DNA of 64,000 nucleotides from Marinomonas spartinae (GCF_900089775.1 NZ_FLOB01000009.1:62001-126000); one strand, 5' to 3'. Positions 43,399 to 53,625 are shown, counted from the first letter of the stretch. Translations and numbers: made by a program. The notes: generated by a model not told the origin, from the sequence alone.

Positions 43399-44118
43399 TT
43401 AAGTACGCTGGCCCTGCTTGATGAAGTCGGCAATCCATTTCTGTACTTCGGGAGCATCCAATGTTTCTCGCTCTACGCTTTCTAAGCCTTGCTCAGATAA
43501 CGCCTCTGGAATAGGGTTTGCCTTTAACATATCGATCAAAGCAACCTCATAGGCCTTATTGAACTCGGGGTGTCCTTGCAAGGTGAAAATATGATCGTCA
43601 TAGAGCAACCCCGCGTATTCACAAAAGTCCGATTTAGCAAAAACACGAGCCCGTTCAGGCTTATTGACCACTTGATATTGATGCATGGCGCAGATCGCAA
43701 AAGAGGTCACATGATCAGGAATATATGCATCACTACCAACACGTTGATAACGATGAATTCCAACCCCCCAACCGCCTTCAAACCGAGCAACCTCTCCACC
43801 CAATGCATCAGCAATGATTTGATGACCAAAGCAAATACCAACTAAAGGTTGCTTGTTGGCGTCAATGTCGCGAATCAGATCGTTTAACTTCAGCATCCAA
43901 GGAAGACGCTCATCCACATTTGATTTCGACCCCGTAATCAGCCAAGCATCACATTGGCCTGCTGACTCAGGGAAAACATCATTACGCACATCAAATGTCT
44001 CAAACTCAAAGGAGGCATCCTGCTCTGTTAGTAGCGTCACACACATATCAGCATATGAGCCAAATTTTGGTAGCAAAACGTCAGGAGTAATACCTGTCGC
44101 AAGAATACCTATTTTCAT
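43399..44118 (-). CDS. Class I glutamine amidotransferase-like hydrolase
   Basis: 239 residues of the triad amidotransferase fold: nucleophile in VGICFGHQIIADALGG and the His-Glu pair in LQGHPEF. It resembles GuaA-type stand-alone domains (YfeJ-like) more than E. coli PuuD. It follows the PuuB-like oxidase by 11 bases and is probably cotranscribed. A role in hydrolysing the gamma-glutamyl bond of gamma-glutamyl-GABA, the PuuD step, is inferred from this context. Another amide substrate is possible. Confidence 0.75.
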   Translation of the reverse strand: MKIGILATGITPDVLLPKFGSYADMCVTLLTEQDASFEFETFDVRNDVFPESAGQCDAWLITGSKSNVDERLPWMLKLNDLIRDIDANKQPLVGICFGHQIIADALGGEVARFEGGWGVGIHRYQRVGSDAYIPDHVTSFAICAMHQYQVVNKPERARVFAKSDFCEYAGLLYDDHIFTLQGHPEFNKAYEVALIDMLKANPIPEALSEQGLESVERETLDAPEVQKWIADFIKQGQRT

Positions 44119-44129
44119 ACAACCCCCTT

Positions 44130-45428
44130 TTAAATACCTAGTTTATCTCGAAAGGCGTAATAAGCCGCTCCGACTGCAGTATAAGGAACACGCAGCATCC
44201 GGCCACCAGGGAAAGGATACTGTGGTAACCCCGCAAACACATCAAAGCGCTCTGTATCACCTTGTAGTGCGTCCGCCAACACTTTCCCCATAAGATGCGT
44301 ACTGGTCACACCGTGTCCGCTATAACCTTGCGCATAGTAAAGGTTTTTACCAATACGCCCAACCTGTGGCAAACGTCTCAAGGTTAATAAAAAGTTCCCC
44401 GTCCAGGCATAATCTATTTTCACTCCCTGCAAAGCAGGAAAGGTCTTAAGCATTTTCGGCACAATTAAAGATTCTACCCTATCAGGTTCGCGCGCACCGT
44501 AGGTGGTACCACCACCATAAATCAGTCGTCCATCCCCAGATAACCGATAATAATCCAGTAAATAATTGCAGTCCTCTACACAATGGTCACTCGGTAAAAT
44601 AGCCTGTTGCTGCTCAGGCGTAAGTGGTTCGGTCGCAATAACTTGAGTACCACAAGGCATGGCTTTTTTCTCAACATCAGGAAGAATACCCGTTAAATAG
44701 GCATTACCCGCCACTACCACCTGCTTGGCACTAACCACCCCTTTTGCCGTTGTCACCTGACAGACTTCACCTTCGGTCACCTTTGTCACCTCAGACGCTT
44801 CATAAATCACGCCGCCTAAAGATTCAAAGGCCTTCGCTTCGCCTAACACCAGATTAAGCGGATGCACGTGCCCTCCCCAATGGTCTAATAACCCACCCGC
44901 ATAACGGCCAGTGCCGATATGCTCTTGGATGCTGCTCGCAGACAATAAAGTAAGCTGGTCATGCCCATGAGCTTCCCAAAGCGCTTTTTTCTCTTTCAGC
45001 TCGTTAAACTGCTTATTGTTACAGGCAGCAAAAATGGCCCCTTCTTTTAGATCACAATCAATCTGATAAGTGGCCACTCGCTCACGAATAATACGTTGCC
45101 CTTCAAATGCCATTGCCGCCATTTGCTCGCCAACAACATCACCATAGTGATGCTTGATAAAATCAATATCTCGACTGTAACTATTTACAAGCTGGCCGCC
45201 ATTTCGACCAGACGCCCCAAAGCCAATACGGCTCCCTTCGACGACAATAACGCTAAGACCCTGCTCTGCAAGGTGCAGGGCTGTTGAGATCCCTGTGAAC
45301 CCAGCGCCAACAATACAGACATCACAAGACTGTTCGCCGATCAACTCACTGCGCATAGACTTATCATTTGCCGATGCCGCATAATATGAGCTGGTATGTA
45401 ACAGATTTTCTTGGTCGGACACGGTCAT
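44130..45428 (-). CDS. FAD-dependent oxidoreductase, PuuB-like (gamma-glutamylputrescine oxidase family)
   Basis: 432 residues from ATG 45428, six bases after GAGG. The FAD-binding Rossmann motif is VCIVGAGFTGISTALHLAEQ at about 37, followed by GASGRNGGQLVNSY. The DAO-type C-terminal part has YAQGYSGHGVTSTHLMGKV. PuuB oxidises gamma-glutamylputrescine to the aldehyde. A paralogue of the same type is at 55591-56874. It is cotranscribed with the amidotransferase gene and divergent from the agmatine genes. Confidence 0.85.
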   Translation of the reverse strand: MTVSDQENLLHTSSYYAASANDKSMRSELIGEQSCDVCIVGAGFTGISTALHLAEQGLSVIVVEGSRIGFGASGRNGGQLVNSYSRDIDFIKHHYGDVVGEQMAAMAFEGQRIIRERVATYQIDCDLKEGAIFAACNNKQFNELKEKKALWEAHGHDQLTLLSASSIQEHIGTGRYAGGLLDHWGGHVHPLNLVLGEAKAFESLGGVIYEASEVTKVTEGEVCQVTTAKGVVSAKQVVVAGNAYLTGILPDVEKKAMPCGTQVIATEPLTPEQQQAILPSDHCVEDCNYLLDYYRLSGDGRLIYGGGTTYGAREPDRVESLIVPKMLKTFPALQGVKIDYAWTGNFLLTLRRLPQVGRIGKNLYYAQGYSGHGVTSTHLMGKVLADALQGDTERFDVFAGLPQYPFPGGRMLRVPYTAVGAAYYAFRDKLGI

Positions 45429-45498
45429 AGATAGCCTCACACAAAACAAATTAAAACAGTCAAAGTAGCGCTATTTGAATGTAGCCCAACGACTAAGT

Positions 45499-45520
45499 CT
45501 ATACCCTAACTGGGGTATAG
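45499..45520. promoter_or_regulatory. Inverted-repeat operator candidate between puuB-like and aguB genes
   Basis: CTATACCC-TAACTG-GGGTATAG is a perfect 8+6+8 inverted repeat in the divergent spacer, about 70 bases before the minus-strand oxidase and 180 before aguB. It has the size of a dimeric repressor site. No regulator gene is adjacent. Confidence 0.55.
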
Positions 45521-45697
45521 CTAGACAGTTTAATCATAGTAAATTCTACTACGTGGCGAATTCTCACTGAATTCACCACAAATCTGAGTTATCGTTATAC
45601 AAGCCACTAGGCTGTCGTGTTATAAATCACTATTTAGCAACATCTAGCTATTTAAATGATATGAGTAATCATCCCTAAAACTTTTAAGAGAAGTGTT

Positions 45698-46585
45698 ATG
45701 AGAAAAGTAACCGTTGCCGCCACTCAGATGGCGTGCTCTTGGAACATTGAAGAGAATCTAAACAAAGCTGAAGCCATAGTCAGACAAGCAGCTCAACAAG
45801 GCGCTCAAATCATTTTGCTGCAAGAGCTTTTCGAAACACCTTACTTTTGTATCGAAATCAGCGAGTCTTTTCATGCATTGGCCACAACGCTGGAAGAAAA
45901 TACGGCATTCAAACGCTTTTCAGCGCTCGCCAAAGAGCTCGAAGTGGTCTTGCCATTTAGCTGGTTCGAAAAAGCAGGCAATGTGCGTTACAACACTGTT
46001 GCCATGATCGACGCTGACGGCAGCCTAATGGGGACATATCGCAAAACCCATATTCCAGACAGCGATGGTTACTTAGAAAAATACTACTTTAGTCCAGGAG
46101 ATACAGGGTTTAAAGTGTGGAACACACGCTACGCTAAAATCGGTATCGGCATTTGCTGGGATCAGTGGTTTCCTGAAACAGCCCGCTGTATGGCGCTCCA
46201 AGGCGCCGAGCTTTTGTTCTTCCCAACAGCAATTGGCAGTGAACCAAGCCAGCCAGAACTAGACAGCAAGCCCCATTGGCAACAAGTGATGCAAGGCCAT
46301 GCAGCGGCCAACCAAACCCCCGTTATTGCCTCTAATCGGATCGGCACGGAAACGGCGAAATACCGCGACTTGTCATTAACCTTCTTTGGTTCCTCTTTTA
46401 TTGCCGACGAAACAGGGGCAAAAGTAGCTGAGGCTGACCGTACTTCGGAAGGCGTATTGGTGCATGAGTTTGACCTCGATCATCTAGCATTCCAACGACA
46501 AGCATGGGGCCTATATCGAGATCGTCGCCCTTCACTTTATCACACCATTCAAACATTAGATGGTGTCACACCCGCTAAATCCTAA
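45698..46585 (+). CDS. aguB: N-carbamoylputrescine amidase
   Basis: 295 residues of the nitrilase superfamily. The Glu-Lys-Cys triad is seen in LLQELFETPYF, YRKTHIPDSDGYLEKYYF and GIGICWDQWFPE. It hydrolyses N-carbamoylputrescine to putrescine, CO2 and ammonia; the LFETPYFC and EKYYFSPGDTGF patterns are specific to this subgroup. It precedes aguA by about 150 bases with a hairpin between. Length is normal. Confidence 0.95.
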   Translation: MRKVTVAATQMACSWNIEENLNKAEAIVRQAAQQGAQIILLQELFETPYFCIEISESFHALATTLEENTAFKRFSALAKELEVVLPFSWFEKAGNVRYNTVAMIDADGSLMGTYRKTHIPDSDGYLEKYYFSPGDTGFKVWNTRYAKIGIGICWDQWFPETARCMALQGAELLFFPTAIGSEPSQPELDSKPHWQQVMQGHAAANQTPVIASNRIGTETAKYRDLSLTFFGSSFIADETGAKVAEADRTSEGVLVHEFDLDHLAFQRQAWGLYRDRRPSLYHTIQTLDGVTPAKS

Positions 46586-46613
46586 CGACGCTTTATAGCA
46601 ATAGCCGTTAGCC

Positions 46614-46647
46614 CCTATTAAACACCTCATTTTGGGTGTTTAATAGG
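46614..46647 (+). terminator. Hairpin between aguB and aguA
   Basis: CCTATTAAACACC and GGTGTTTAATAGG form a 13-base perfect stem with an 8-base loop. No T run follows, so it may be a weak terminator or an RNA-stability element that sets the ratio of the two enzymes. Confidence 0.55.
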
Positions 46648-46733
46648 TGGGATTGAATACTGTGCTTTCGCAATACATAACTCAATGACACAATCACTAA
46701 CAATAAAAACAGATCAACAGACTAGGACGAGCG

Positions 46734-47858
46734 ATGAGCAAATTGCTGAACTCAACACCAAAACAAGATGGCTTCCGTATGCCAGGAGAACACGAACCTC
46801 AGGATCAAGTTTGGCTTGCTTGGCCTATACGCGAAGACAACTGGCGTGAGTCAGGTCAGCCCGCCCAAGAAACCTTTACCGCTATAGCCAAAGCCATCTC
46901 ACAAGTCACGCCTGTTACAGTGCTTGCACCAACAGAGTATGTAATCTCCGCTCATCAAGCTTTAGGGGATGGCATTCGTGTTATTGAAATACCATACGAT
47001 GACTGCTGGATGCGCGATATCGGCGCAACCTACGTAGTCAACGACGAGGGTGAACGCCGAGGTATAAGCTGGCACTTCAACGCTTGGGGTGGCGATCTAG
47101 ACGGCTTATATACACCTTGGGACTTGGACGATGCCATCGCACCGCAAATGGCGGCGATTACAGGCGACGATTACTATCAAGCCCCTTTCATTCTTGAAGG
47201 TGGTTCCATCCATTGTGATGGTGAAGGGACGGTTTATACTACGGAAGAGTGTCTACTGCATCCCAGTCGCAACCCAGACTTAAGTAAACAAGATATCGAA
47301 GCCTATTTAGCCGATTATTTGAACATTGAAAAAGTTATCTGGCTTAAGAATGGTTTATTTAACGACGAAACCAACGGCCATGTCGACAATTTATTACATG
47401 TGATACACCCAGGCGTTGTCGCGCTGACCTGGTGTGAAGATGAGAACGACCCACAGTACGCCATTAGCCATGCCGCTTATGAGGTGCTAAGCCAGAGCAA
47501 AGACGCTAAAGGCCGCTCCATAGAGATTATTAAACTACCGCTACCTGGCCCACTTTATATGAGCGAGGCAGAAAGCAAAGGGTTAAAACACACATCAAGC
47601 GCAGTCATGATGCAAAGCGATGGCATGGCACGCAAAGCCGGTGAGCGCTTAGGCGGATCCTACGCCAACTTTTTAATTACCAACCAAGCGATTATCTTTC
47701 CGTTACTGGATGAAACTCACGATGCAAAAGCCAAACACATTCTAACGGAGGCTTTTCCTGATTATCAGATTATTGGGATACCTGCACGAGAGGTATTACT
47801 GGGAGGAGGCAACATTCACTGTATTACACAGCAGGTTCCACGTAGATTAACACGCTGA
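46734..47858 (+). CDS. aguA: Agmatine deiminase
   Basis: 374 residues of the guanidino-group modifying family. It converts agmatine to N-carbamoylputrescine and ammonia. Visible signatures are PGEHEPQDQVWLAWP, DDCWMRDIGATYVV, the HxD-like GHVDNL, and the catalytic cysteine in GGGNIHCITQQVP near residue 364. It forms a two-step route to putrescine with aguB. A strong terminator follows at 47890. Confidence 0.96.
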   Translation: MSKLLNSTPKQDGFRMPGEHEPQDQVWLAWPIREDNWRESGQPAQETFTAIAKAISQVTPVTVLAPTEYVISAHQALGDGIRVIEIPYDDCWMRDIGATYVVNDEGERRGISWHFNAWGGDLDGLYTPWDLDDAIAPQMAAITGDDYYQAPFILEGGSIHCDGEGTVYTTEECLLHPSRNPDLSKQDIEAYLADYLNIEKVIWLKNGLFNDETNGHVDNLLHVIHPGVVALTWCEDENDPQYAISHAAYEVLSQSKDAKGRSIEIIKLPLPGPLYMSEAESKGLKHTSSAVMMQSDGMARKAGERLGGSYANFLITNQAIIFPLLDETHDAKAKHILTEAFPDYQIIGIPAREVLLGGGNIHCITQQVPRRLTR

Positions 47859-47889
47859 TTTCCGGCTGTATTTTTATTTAATCTCATAC

Positions 47890-47928
47890 AGAAGTTTGCG
47901 AGTTAACAATGAGCAAACTTCTTTTTTA
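47890..47928 (+). terminator. Rho-independent terminator after aguA
   Basis: AGAAGTTTGC and GCAAACTTCT pair perfectly over 10 bases and are followed by TTTTTT. It is the only clear feature in the 47859-48193 spacer besides the promoter of the GTPase gene. Confidence 0.85.
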
Positions 47929-48193
47929 TTAATAAAATCATACTCATACCTAAACCATTATTGGCCATTGGAAAAACACCTTTAAAAAGCACACCAAATA
48001 CTACAAAACTTTCCTAGATACCTATTTTCCCTATAACAACCCTGTGCTAATCTCACAAACGTCATAATGGCGCTTATTGCCTGAAATGATGTATTTTGAT
48101 TAGCCTTTTGCACAAGAGTCACCCAATAAATTGTGTTCTTATGTACTGTGCTCCAAATTAAATTTTTGCGTTAAACGCTTAGGGTAATACCAA

Positions 48194-49168
48194 ATGGATA
48201 CCACGTTCACCTTATTGACTTTAGGCTGGCAACCTTATTTTCAACAACAGCTGTCATTGGATGACTTAGAGTCGAACCAGATTGCACGTATTTGTTCTTG
48301 TCAAACGAATCATTACGAATTGATTGGTGAGTCAGGATTGCTCCAGCTTGATCGCCATGACGATTTACCTGAAATGGTGATCGGCGATTGGGTGATTACC
48401 GACGCAAATGGAAACTTCTTACGACGCCTGGATCGCAGCTCATTTTTTGAAGACAACGCAGCCAATGTCGATACCGTTTTCATTGTCAGTCCGTTAGACC
48501 AAGATATAAACTTGCCTCTAATCAAGCGCTATTTAGAGCTCACCCATGAAGCCCAAGCGGATGCGGTCGTTGTCTTGACCAAAGTCGATGCCTGTGACGA
48601 TGCCAGTGAGAAGCGTGCACTTATTGAGCGTCTTGATCCTTTGTTGATTGTCGAAACGGTGAATGCATTAGACACCGACAGCCTTTCTTGTTTGGCACCC
48701 GCCCTTAAAAAAGGCAAAACCATTGCCCTACTTGGTGGCGAAGGCGCTGGAAAGTCGGCTTTAATCAATACATTGAAGTCGGTCCAGAATGAAACGTCGA
48801 GTGCCGAAATTGGTGCTTCTAAAGCCCTACAGACCTTACCTCATGGTGCTATTCTTTTGGATACCCAAGGTTTACGTGACCTACAAACAGCACAATATAA
48901 CAGCAGCAAAATCGAAAGCTACGCCGATATTCTCGCGCTGGCTGAAGAGTGCCGCTTTAGTGACTGCCACCATCAAGGCGAGCCTGGCTGCGCTATCGCA
49001 AAAGCCGTAAAAGAGAAGCGACTTGACGAGAGTCGTGTTGCGAACTTTATGCTGATGCTATCCGAAGACAACGATGATGACAGTTTCAGTAAATCTAAAC
49101 CACAAGGTAAGTTTTACCGTAGCGCGCAATCTGACATTCGAGCTCGCAAACACAGTGCGGCGGAATAA
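48194..49168 (+). CDS. RsgA-like circularly permuted GTPase
   Basis: 324 residues. An N-terminal OB-like domain (about 1-80) is followed by a permuted GTPase domain with G4 LTKVD before G1 GGEGAGKSAL and G3 DTQGL, and by a C-terminal zinc site with C-x-x-x-x-C-H-H and GC (CRFSDCHHQGEPGC). RsgA acts in 30S maturation. G3 has Q where family members have P, and G1 differs from the common GxSGVGKS, so this may be a diverged paralogue rather than the housekeeping gene. Confidence 0.85.
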   Translation: MDTTFTLLTLGWQPYFQQQLSLDDLESNQIARICSCQTNHYELIGESGLLQLDRHDDLPEMVIGDWVITDANGNFLRRLDRSSFFEDNAANVDTVFIVSPLDQDINLPLIKRYLELTHEAQADAVVVLTKVDACDDASEKRALIERLDPLLIVETVNALDTDSLSCLAPALKKGKTIALLGGEGAGKSALINTLKSVQNETSSAEIGASKALQTLPHGAILLDTQGLRDLQTAQYNSSKIESYADILALAEECRFSDCHHQGEPGCAIAKAVKEKRLDESRVANFMLMLSEDNDDDSFSKSKPQGKFYRSAQSDIRARKHSAAE

Positions 49169-49203
49169 GCTCTAAGCTAAGCCCCACAAATATCCCTATT
49201 ATT

Positions 49204-49234
49204 AAAAATGGCCCAATTTCAGGGCCATTTTTTT
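49204..49234. terminator. Terminator between the GTPase and M23 peptidase genes
   Basis: AAAAATGGCCC and GGGCCATTTTT pair around a 7-base loop, with a T run on the plus side and A run on the other. It can serve both convergent genes. Confidence 0.85.
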
Positions 49235-49350
49235 CATTATTACTCCCCCCCCTTACCATGTTTCTATCAACTCCCTTTGCTAAACACGAACAAAAAAAAC
49301 GGCACATAATGTACCGTTTTTTAAATATCACTTTTAATGGCGCTTGTAGA

Positions 49351-50688
49351 CTAATAAGGTTGTTGATTCATCATGGCAATCCAGCGCTTAACATGCTCCT
49401 TAAACGCTTTCATTTTCGACTTTGGAATCGACTGCAAAGTAGGAATTTTTGCTTTCATTGGATCGACAGGTTTGCCATTCACGTGCAGTTCATAATGCAA
49501 ATGAGGCCCTGTTGTTCGTCCAGTATTGCCCGACAACGCAATCACTTGACCACGCTTCACATGCTGCCCTCTTTTCACCAAGATCTTACTTAAGTGCAAA
49601 AAGCGAGTGCTGTAGATACCAATATTATTGATGTCTAAATATTTACCTGCGTATTTCTGATAAGCAACTCGTGTTACTACACCATCCCCTGTTGCAAACA
49701 CCTTAGTTCCAGAAGGCGCACCTAAATCGGTGCCGTTATGAGGAGCTAAACGCCCTGTTATTGGGTGACGGCGATGTGGGTTAAATGGCGACGTCACGCG
49801 ATAGTGAATTTTTGTCGGCCAACGTAACAGTGCGGGTGTTAGACTATTGCCATGCTCATCGTAAAAGCGACCATCAGAATATAAGAAAGCACGATAGGTA
49901 TGACCTTTCACCGTAATCTGCAAGGCTTCCAACTGATCGCTGCCAACGGGCTTGCCATCAACATCACCTTTTTTCAACACCACATCAAAGGCATCACCAG
50001 CTCGAATGTCTCTTCTAAAGTCAAAACGCCCTTTGAGTAAATCTCGCACGATAACAATATTCGCGTCAGAGAGCCCCAACTTCTTAGCAGACCAGTAGAA
50101 GCTACCGTTAATGGTGCCATGCTCAGCTTCTTGAACATAATTTATTGGCTTGGTGTATTCTTTATAAGTAAAACCACCGCCATCGTGACGCACGTAAGCA
50201 ATGCTCTTACTTGGATCTAAGCGACGGGATAAGCTCTGTAACTTTCCATCTTTATCCGTTGTAAAGATCAGGGTATCCCCAGGAATTAATGGATCAAGCA
50301 CTAAATACTCTTCATCGGCTTCCAAAATGGCATACATATCTTGACGTGAAAAACCAAGTTTCTGAAAAATGCCATCCAGCGTTTCACCTGACTTAATAAC
50401 ATGCTCAACCATATGAGGTAGCGCTTTTGGTGTGGCAACTTGTTGCACAGGATCCACACTGTTGTTGTCTGAGGCTGGGGCATTGAATGTCGAAGAGGAC
50501 AATTCTTTACCCGATACATCAATGGATTTTTTATTAGGCAAAGTGTAAGTATTTGGATCGGTATCTGAACTAGGCTCAACCAAAATTTGATAAACACACA
50601 TCAGTAAAATGAACACACCTAGGATCACAATAAGCCAAGCTTTTGGTCCCGACGGCATCCAGCCAGAAAGGCGATTTTTAAAAGACAT
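49351..50688 (-). CDS. M23-family murein endopeptidase (MepM-like)
   Basis: 445 residues. A single membrane helix lies at about 18-36. A LysM/OapA-like segment follows (HVIKSGETLDGIFQKLGFS, about 94-112) and a catalytic LytM domain near the C-terminus with zinc ligands in HNGTDLGAPSGT and HLHYELHVNG. MepM-type enzymes cut D-Ala-mDAP cross-links so that new murein can be inserted. Layout and length match E. coli MepM (440). Monocistronic. Confidence 0.93.
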   Translation of the reverse strand: MSFKNRLSGWMPSGPKAWLIVILGVFILLMCVYQILVEPSSDTDPNTYTLPNKKSIDVSGKELSSSTFNAPASDNNSVDPVQQVATPKALPHMVEHVIKSGETLDGIFQKLGFSRQDMYAILEADEEYLVLDPLIPGDTLIFTTDKDGKLQSLSRRLDPSKSIAYVRHDGGGFTYKEYTKPINYVQEAEHGTINGSFYWSAKKLGLSDANIVIVRDLLKGRFDFRRDIRAGDAFDVVLKKGDVDGKPVGSDQLEALQITVKGHTYRAFLYSDGRFYDEHGNSLTPALLRWPTKIHYRVTSPFNPHRRHPITGRLAPHNGTDLGAPSGTKVFATGDGVVTRVAYQKYAGKYLDINNIGIYSTRFLHLSKILVKRGQHVKRGQVIALSGNTGRTTGPHLHYELHVNGKPVDPMKAKIPTLQSIPKSKMKAFKEHVKRWIAMMNQQPY

Positions 50689-51270
50689 AAAACAAACTCA
50701 TTAAAACAACAAAAGTGGTTCTAGCAAGAACCCTCACAGCTCTCGCATCAAAAGATACGAGTACTAACAATTACTTATACAATCAAGCGGGGTGAGCAAT
50801 CATGCAAACATGTTGCTCTTTATTAACACGTGTAACGACCAATGAAAAAACATTTTTCAGGGACTCAACAACAATTTTCACTTTCTATACCCATATCACT
50901 GTCTATGCCTGCATTTACAGTAGTCGCTTCATTTGCTAAGAAAAACAATGGGGTGACCATTAAAATAGAGGCGAGAATACGGCATTATCACCGCTAAAGA
51001 AATCCCCGAGGCAAAAAAAGTCTAGAACAATCCCTCTATCACGACCAAAATCAAACTAATGCTTTCTGTCCCGCATTCATCCGTGAACAAAAGACACCAA
51101 ACACCGATCAATACCATTATAGGAAAAACGAAGAGATCTATTAACATGATATAAAGTCACTAGGATAAATACCTTAATAGACGCAAAAGCACAGAATGAT
51201 TAAGATGGTGTCTTCGTGCTATACGGCGAACAATGGGCTTACCATAAAACATTCACTTTAGGTTTAAGGC
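50689..51270. other. Intergenic, no gene seen
   Basis: 582 bases between the divergent M23 peptidase and fdhD genes. It is AT-rich with several ATG but no coherent open frame or strong hairpin. It must hold both promoters. Confidence 0.5.
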
Positions 51271-52122
51271 ATGACACCTTTTTCTTTAACAAGCACACGA
51301 CACTGTTATTTCGCCAGACGCGACGCACTACGTTATGAAGAGCAAACCCAACTTGTTGAGGAAATACCATTAGCAATCAGCATTAATCAGATCACCCATG
51401 CGGTAATGATGGTTACCCCAAACCATCTAGATGACTTTGCAATAGGCTTTGCCTTTAGTGAAGGAATCATTAACAGTAAGCAGGATGTGAGAGACATTCA
51501 GCTAGAAGAGACCACCATCGCCCACCTTGGTATCCCAGGATTAGCCCTTAACTTGGACATCAGCCCAAGGCAATTTGCCCATTTTAAACAACACAAGCAC
51601 GCCCATTTAGGCGCTACAGGGTGCGGTCTATGCGGTAAAGACTCCCTAGAACAAGCTCTGCCGATACTCAAGCCTTTACCCGCAAGCCAAGCCTTACCCA
51701 CTCATATTCTGAAGACACTAAGAGAAATGCTGTTTGCCCATCAGGATTTAGGCCAAAAAAGCGGTGCCATCCACGCCGCCATGTTACTCTCTCCAGAAGG
51801 CCATCCTATCATTTGTCTTGAAGATATTGGCCGACACAATGCCCTAGATAAAATCATTGGCTACGCGCTTAATCACAACATTTCGCTTCACAATCACAGT
51901 GTGGTGATGTCCAGCCGCTGTAGCACCGAGCTAATTCAAAAAGCCGTCAGAGCCACACTATCCACCCTGATTCATCTTGCCTCACCCAGCACGTTAGCGG
52001 TTTCTTTGGCACGACAGTTAGGACTCACCTTGATTCACTTACCTAAAAAAGACGAGCCAAGAATATTTGCCTCGTCTTTTCATGCAGACCATTCAGAGAA
52101 ACAGAACCTATCTAAAAACTAG
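51271..52122 (+). CDS. fdhD: Formate dehydrogenase sulfur-transfer protein FdhD
   Basis: 283 residues. The redox cysteine pair is in GATGCGLCGKDS at about 115-122, and EDIGRHNALDKIIGYAL and VVMSSRCSTELIQKA are the family signatures. FdhD moves sulfur from IscS to the molybdenum cofactor of formate dehydrogenases. No formate dehydrogenase gene is in the window. Length matches E. coli FdhD (277). Confidence 0.95.
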   Translation: MTPFSLTSTRHCYFARRDALRYEEQTQLVEEIPLAISINQITHAVMMVTPNHLDDFAIGFAFSEGIINSKQDVRDIQLEETTIAHLGIPGLALNLDISPRQFAHFKQHKHAHLGATGCGLCGKDSLEQALPILKPLPASQALPTHILKTLREMLFAHQDLGQKSGAIHAAMLLSPEGHPIICLEDIGRHNALDKIIGYALNHNISLHNHSVVMSSRCSTELIQKAVRATLSTLIHLASPSTLAVSLARQLGLTLIHLPKKDEPRIFASSFHADHSEKQNLSKN

Positions 52123-52170
52123 AAAATGCAGCACCATTATGTAAAACGACTCAGCATTACTATCGATAAG

Positions 52171-53625
52171 CTATTGTCTCCAGAGTACAGGGAAGAACAG
52201 CACCAATACAGTGAAGTACTCAAGACGACCCAAAATCATTGCGGCACTCATCAACCAAGTGGCTACATCGCTTAATGGCGCAAAGTTATTACCCAGCTCA
52301 GCAAAACCTGGGCCCAACACGTTCAAACAGGCTGCCGTTGCACTTAACGCAGCCATAAAACTCAGGCCGGTAAACATCAGAAGAATCGTAAAAATAATGG
52401 TAGTCAGTGCGGCTAAACACATAAATGCCATCACCGCATGGCGCACTTCACCACTGATGGTGCGGCGCTGAAATTTCATGGTAAACACACCATTGGGATG
52501 CACTAAGCGCTTAATTTCTAAGCCCACTGATTTCAACGCGATGATATTACGAATTACCTTATTACCACCTGCTGTGGATCCTGCACACCCCCCGATATAG
52601 CCCACAAAGATTAAGATCACTGCGGTGACAACGGGCCATTTGCTCAAGTCCGTCGCAGCAAACCCTGTGCTAGTAATAAACGAAATGATATGGAAAAAAG
52701 AATCCGTTAGAGACTGCCAAAAACTGTGCTCATTGCCATTGTGATAAAGATAAGTCGCCAAAATCACAGAGATAACAAAAATGATGATCAAGAAGCTGCG
52801 CATCTCTTCATCTTTCCAATAGAGCTTGATGCTATTGGCCAAGTACACACGATAGTGTAAAGCAAAGTTTGTCGCCCCAAGAACCATAAAGACATTACAA
52901 ATCCATAGCATCAAGTTGCTATGAAAATAGCCCATACTGGCATCGTGGGTCGAAAAGCCGCCTGTGGAGACGGTTGAGAAACTATGACCTATCGCATCAA
53001 ACACGGACATGCCAGCTAAGTAATAGCATAACGCACATAAGGCGGTAATCGTGACATAGACTAACCACAGATAATGAGTGGTATTGGCAACACGAGGTGA
53101 GAGCTTATCGTCTTTAATGGGCCCAGGCGTTTCAGCTTTTAGTAGTCGCATTCCGCCGATATTGAGCATTGGCAAAATGGCGACCACAAAAATAACTACC
53201 CCTAATCCCCCCATCCATTGTAAAAACTGACGGTACATCAAAAACGTCTTCGGCATGCTATCTAAGCCTGATAAAACCGTCGCCCCCGTCGTAGTTAAGC
53301 CACTAATGGATTCAAAGACCCCATCGGTGAAAGACACGTGAGCAATCGTAACAATGGGGATAGCCCCAAGCATACCCACAGCGACCCAAGTCAAGGTCGC
53401 AAATAACATGGCTTCACGATTCGTCACCGATGGCAGAGGGTATTTTTTAAAGCCAATCAGAATGATCAGAGAGATGCCTAATGTGATAGAGGCTGGCAAG
53501 GTAAAATTACTCGCCACGTTATCTTTAAAAAACATAAAGGACAATTCACCAAAGACTAGCTGAACCAACCCCATCCATAAACATGGCATGGTTAGCAATC
53601 TCATAACTAATAGAGGGCGAATCAT
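52171..53625 (-). CDS. trkH: Trk-type potassium uptake protein, TrkH/TrkG family
   Basis: 484 residues from ATG 53625 (a TTG at 53634 is also in frame). Four pore-helix repeats carry the selectivity-filter glycines: SGLTTTGATVL, STVSTGGFSTHDAS, SFITSTGFAATD and GCAGSTAGGNKV. It is the membrane part of a K+ (or K+/Na+) uptake system controlled by TrkA, which is not adjacent. The stop is about 50 bases from fdhD in a convergent layout. Confidence 0.95.
   Translation of the reverse strand: MIRPLLVMRLLTMPCLWMGLVQLVFGELSFMFFKDNVASNFTLPASITLGISLIILIGFKKYPLPSVTNREAMLFATLTWVAVGMLGAIPIVTIAHVSFTDGVFESISGLTTTGATVLSGLDSMPKTFLMYRQFLQWMGGLGVVIFVVAILPMLNIGGMRLLKAETPGPIKDDKLSPRVANTTHYLWLVYVTITALCALCYYLAGMSVFDAIGHSFSTVSTGGFSTHDASMGYFHSNLMLWICNVFMVLGATNFALHYRVYLANSIKLYWKDEEMRSFLIIIFVISVILATYLYHNGNEHSFWQSLTDSFFHIISFITSTGFAATDLSKWPVVTAVILIFVGYIGGCAGSTAGGNKVIRNIIALKSVGLEIKRLVHPNGVFTMKFQRRTISGEVRHAVMAFMCLAALTTIIFTILLMFTGLSFMAALSATAACLNVLGPGFAELGNNFAPLSDVATWLMSAAMILGRLEYFTVLVLFFPVLWRQ

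Noticed and set aside
43399-44118. Calling the amidotransferase PuuD outright
   Set aside because: The fold agrees but the sequence resembles GuaA-type stand-alone domains; only the neighbourhood supports the PuuD step.
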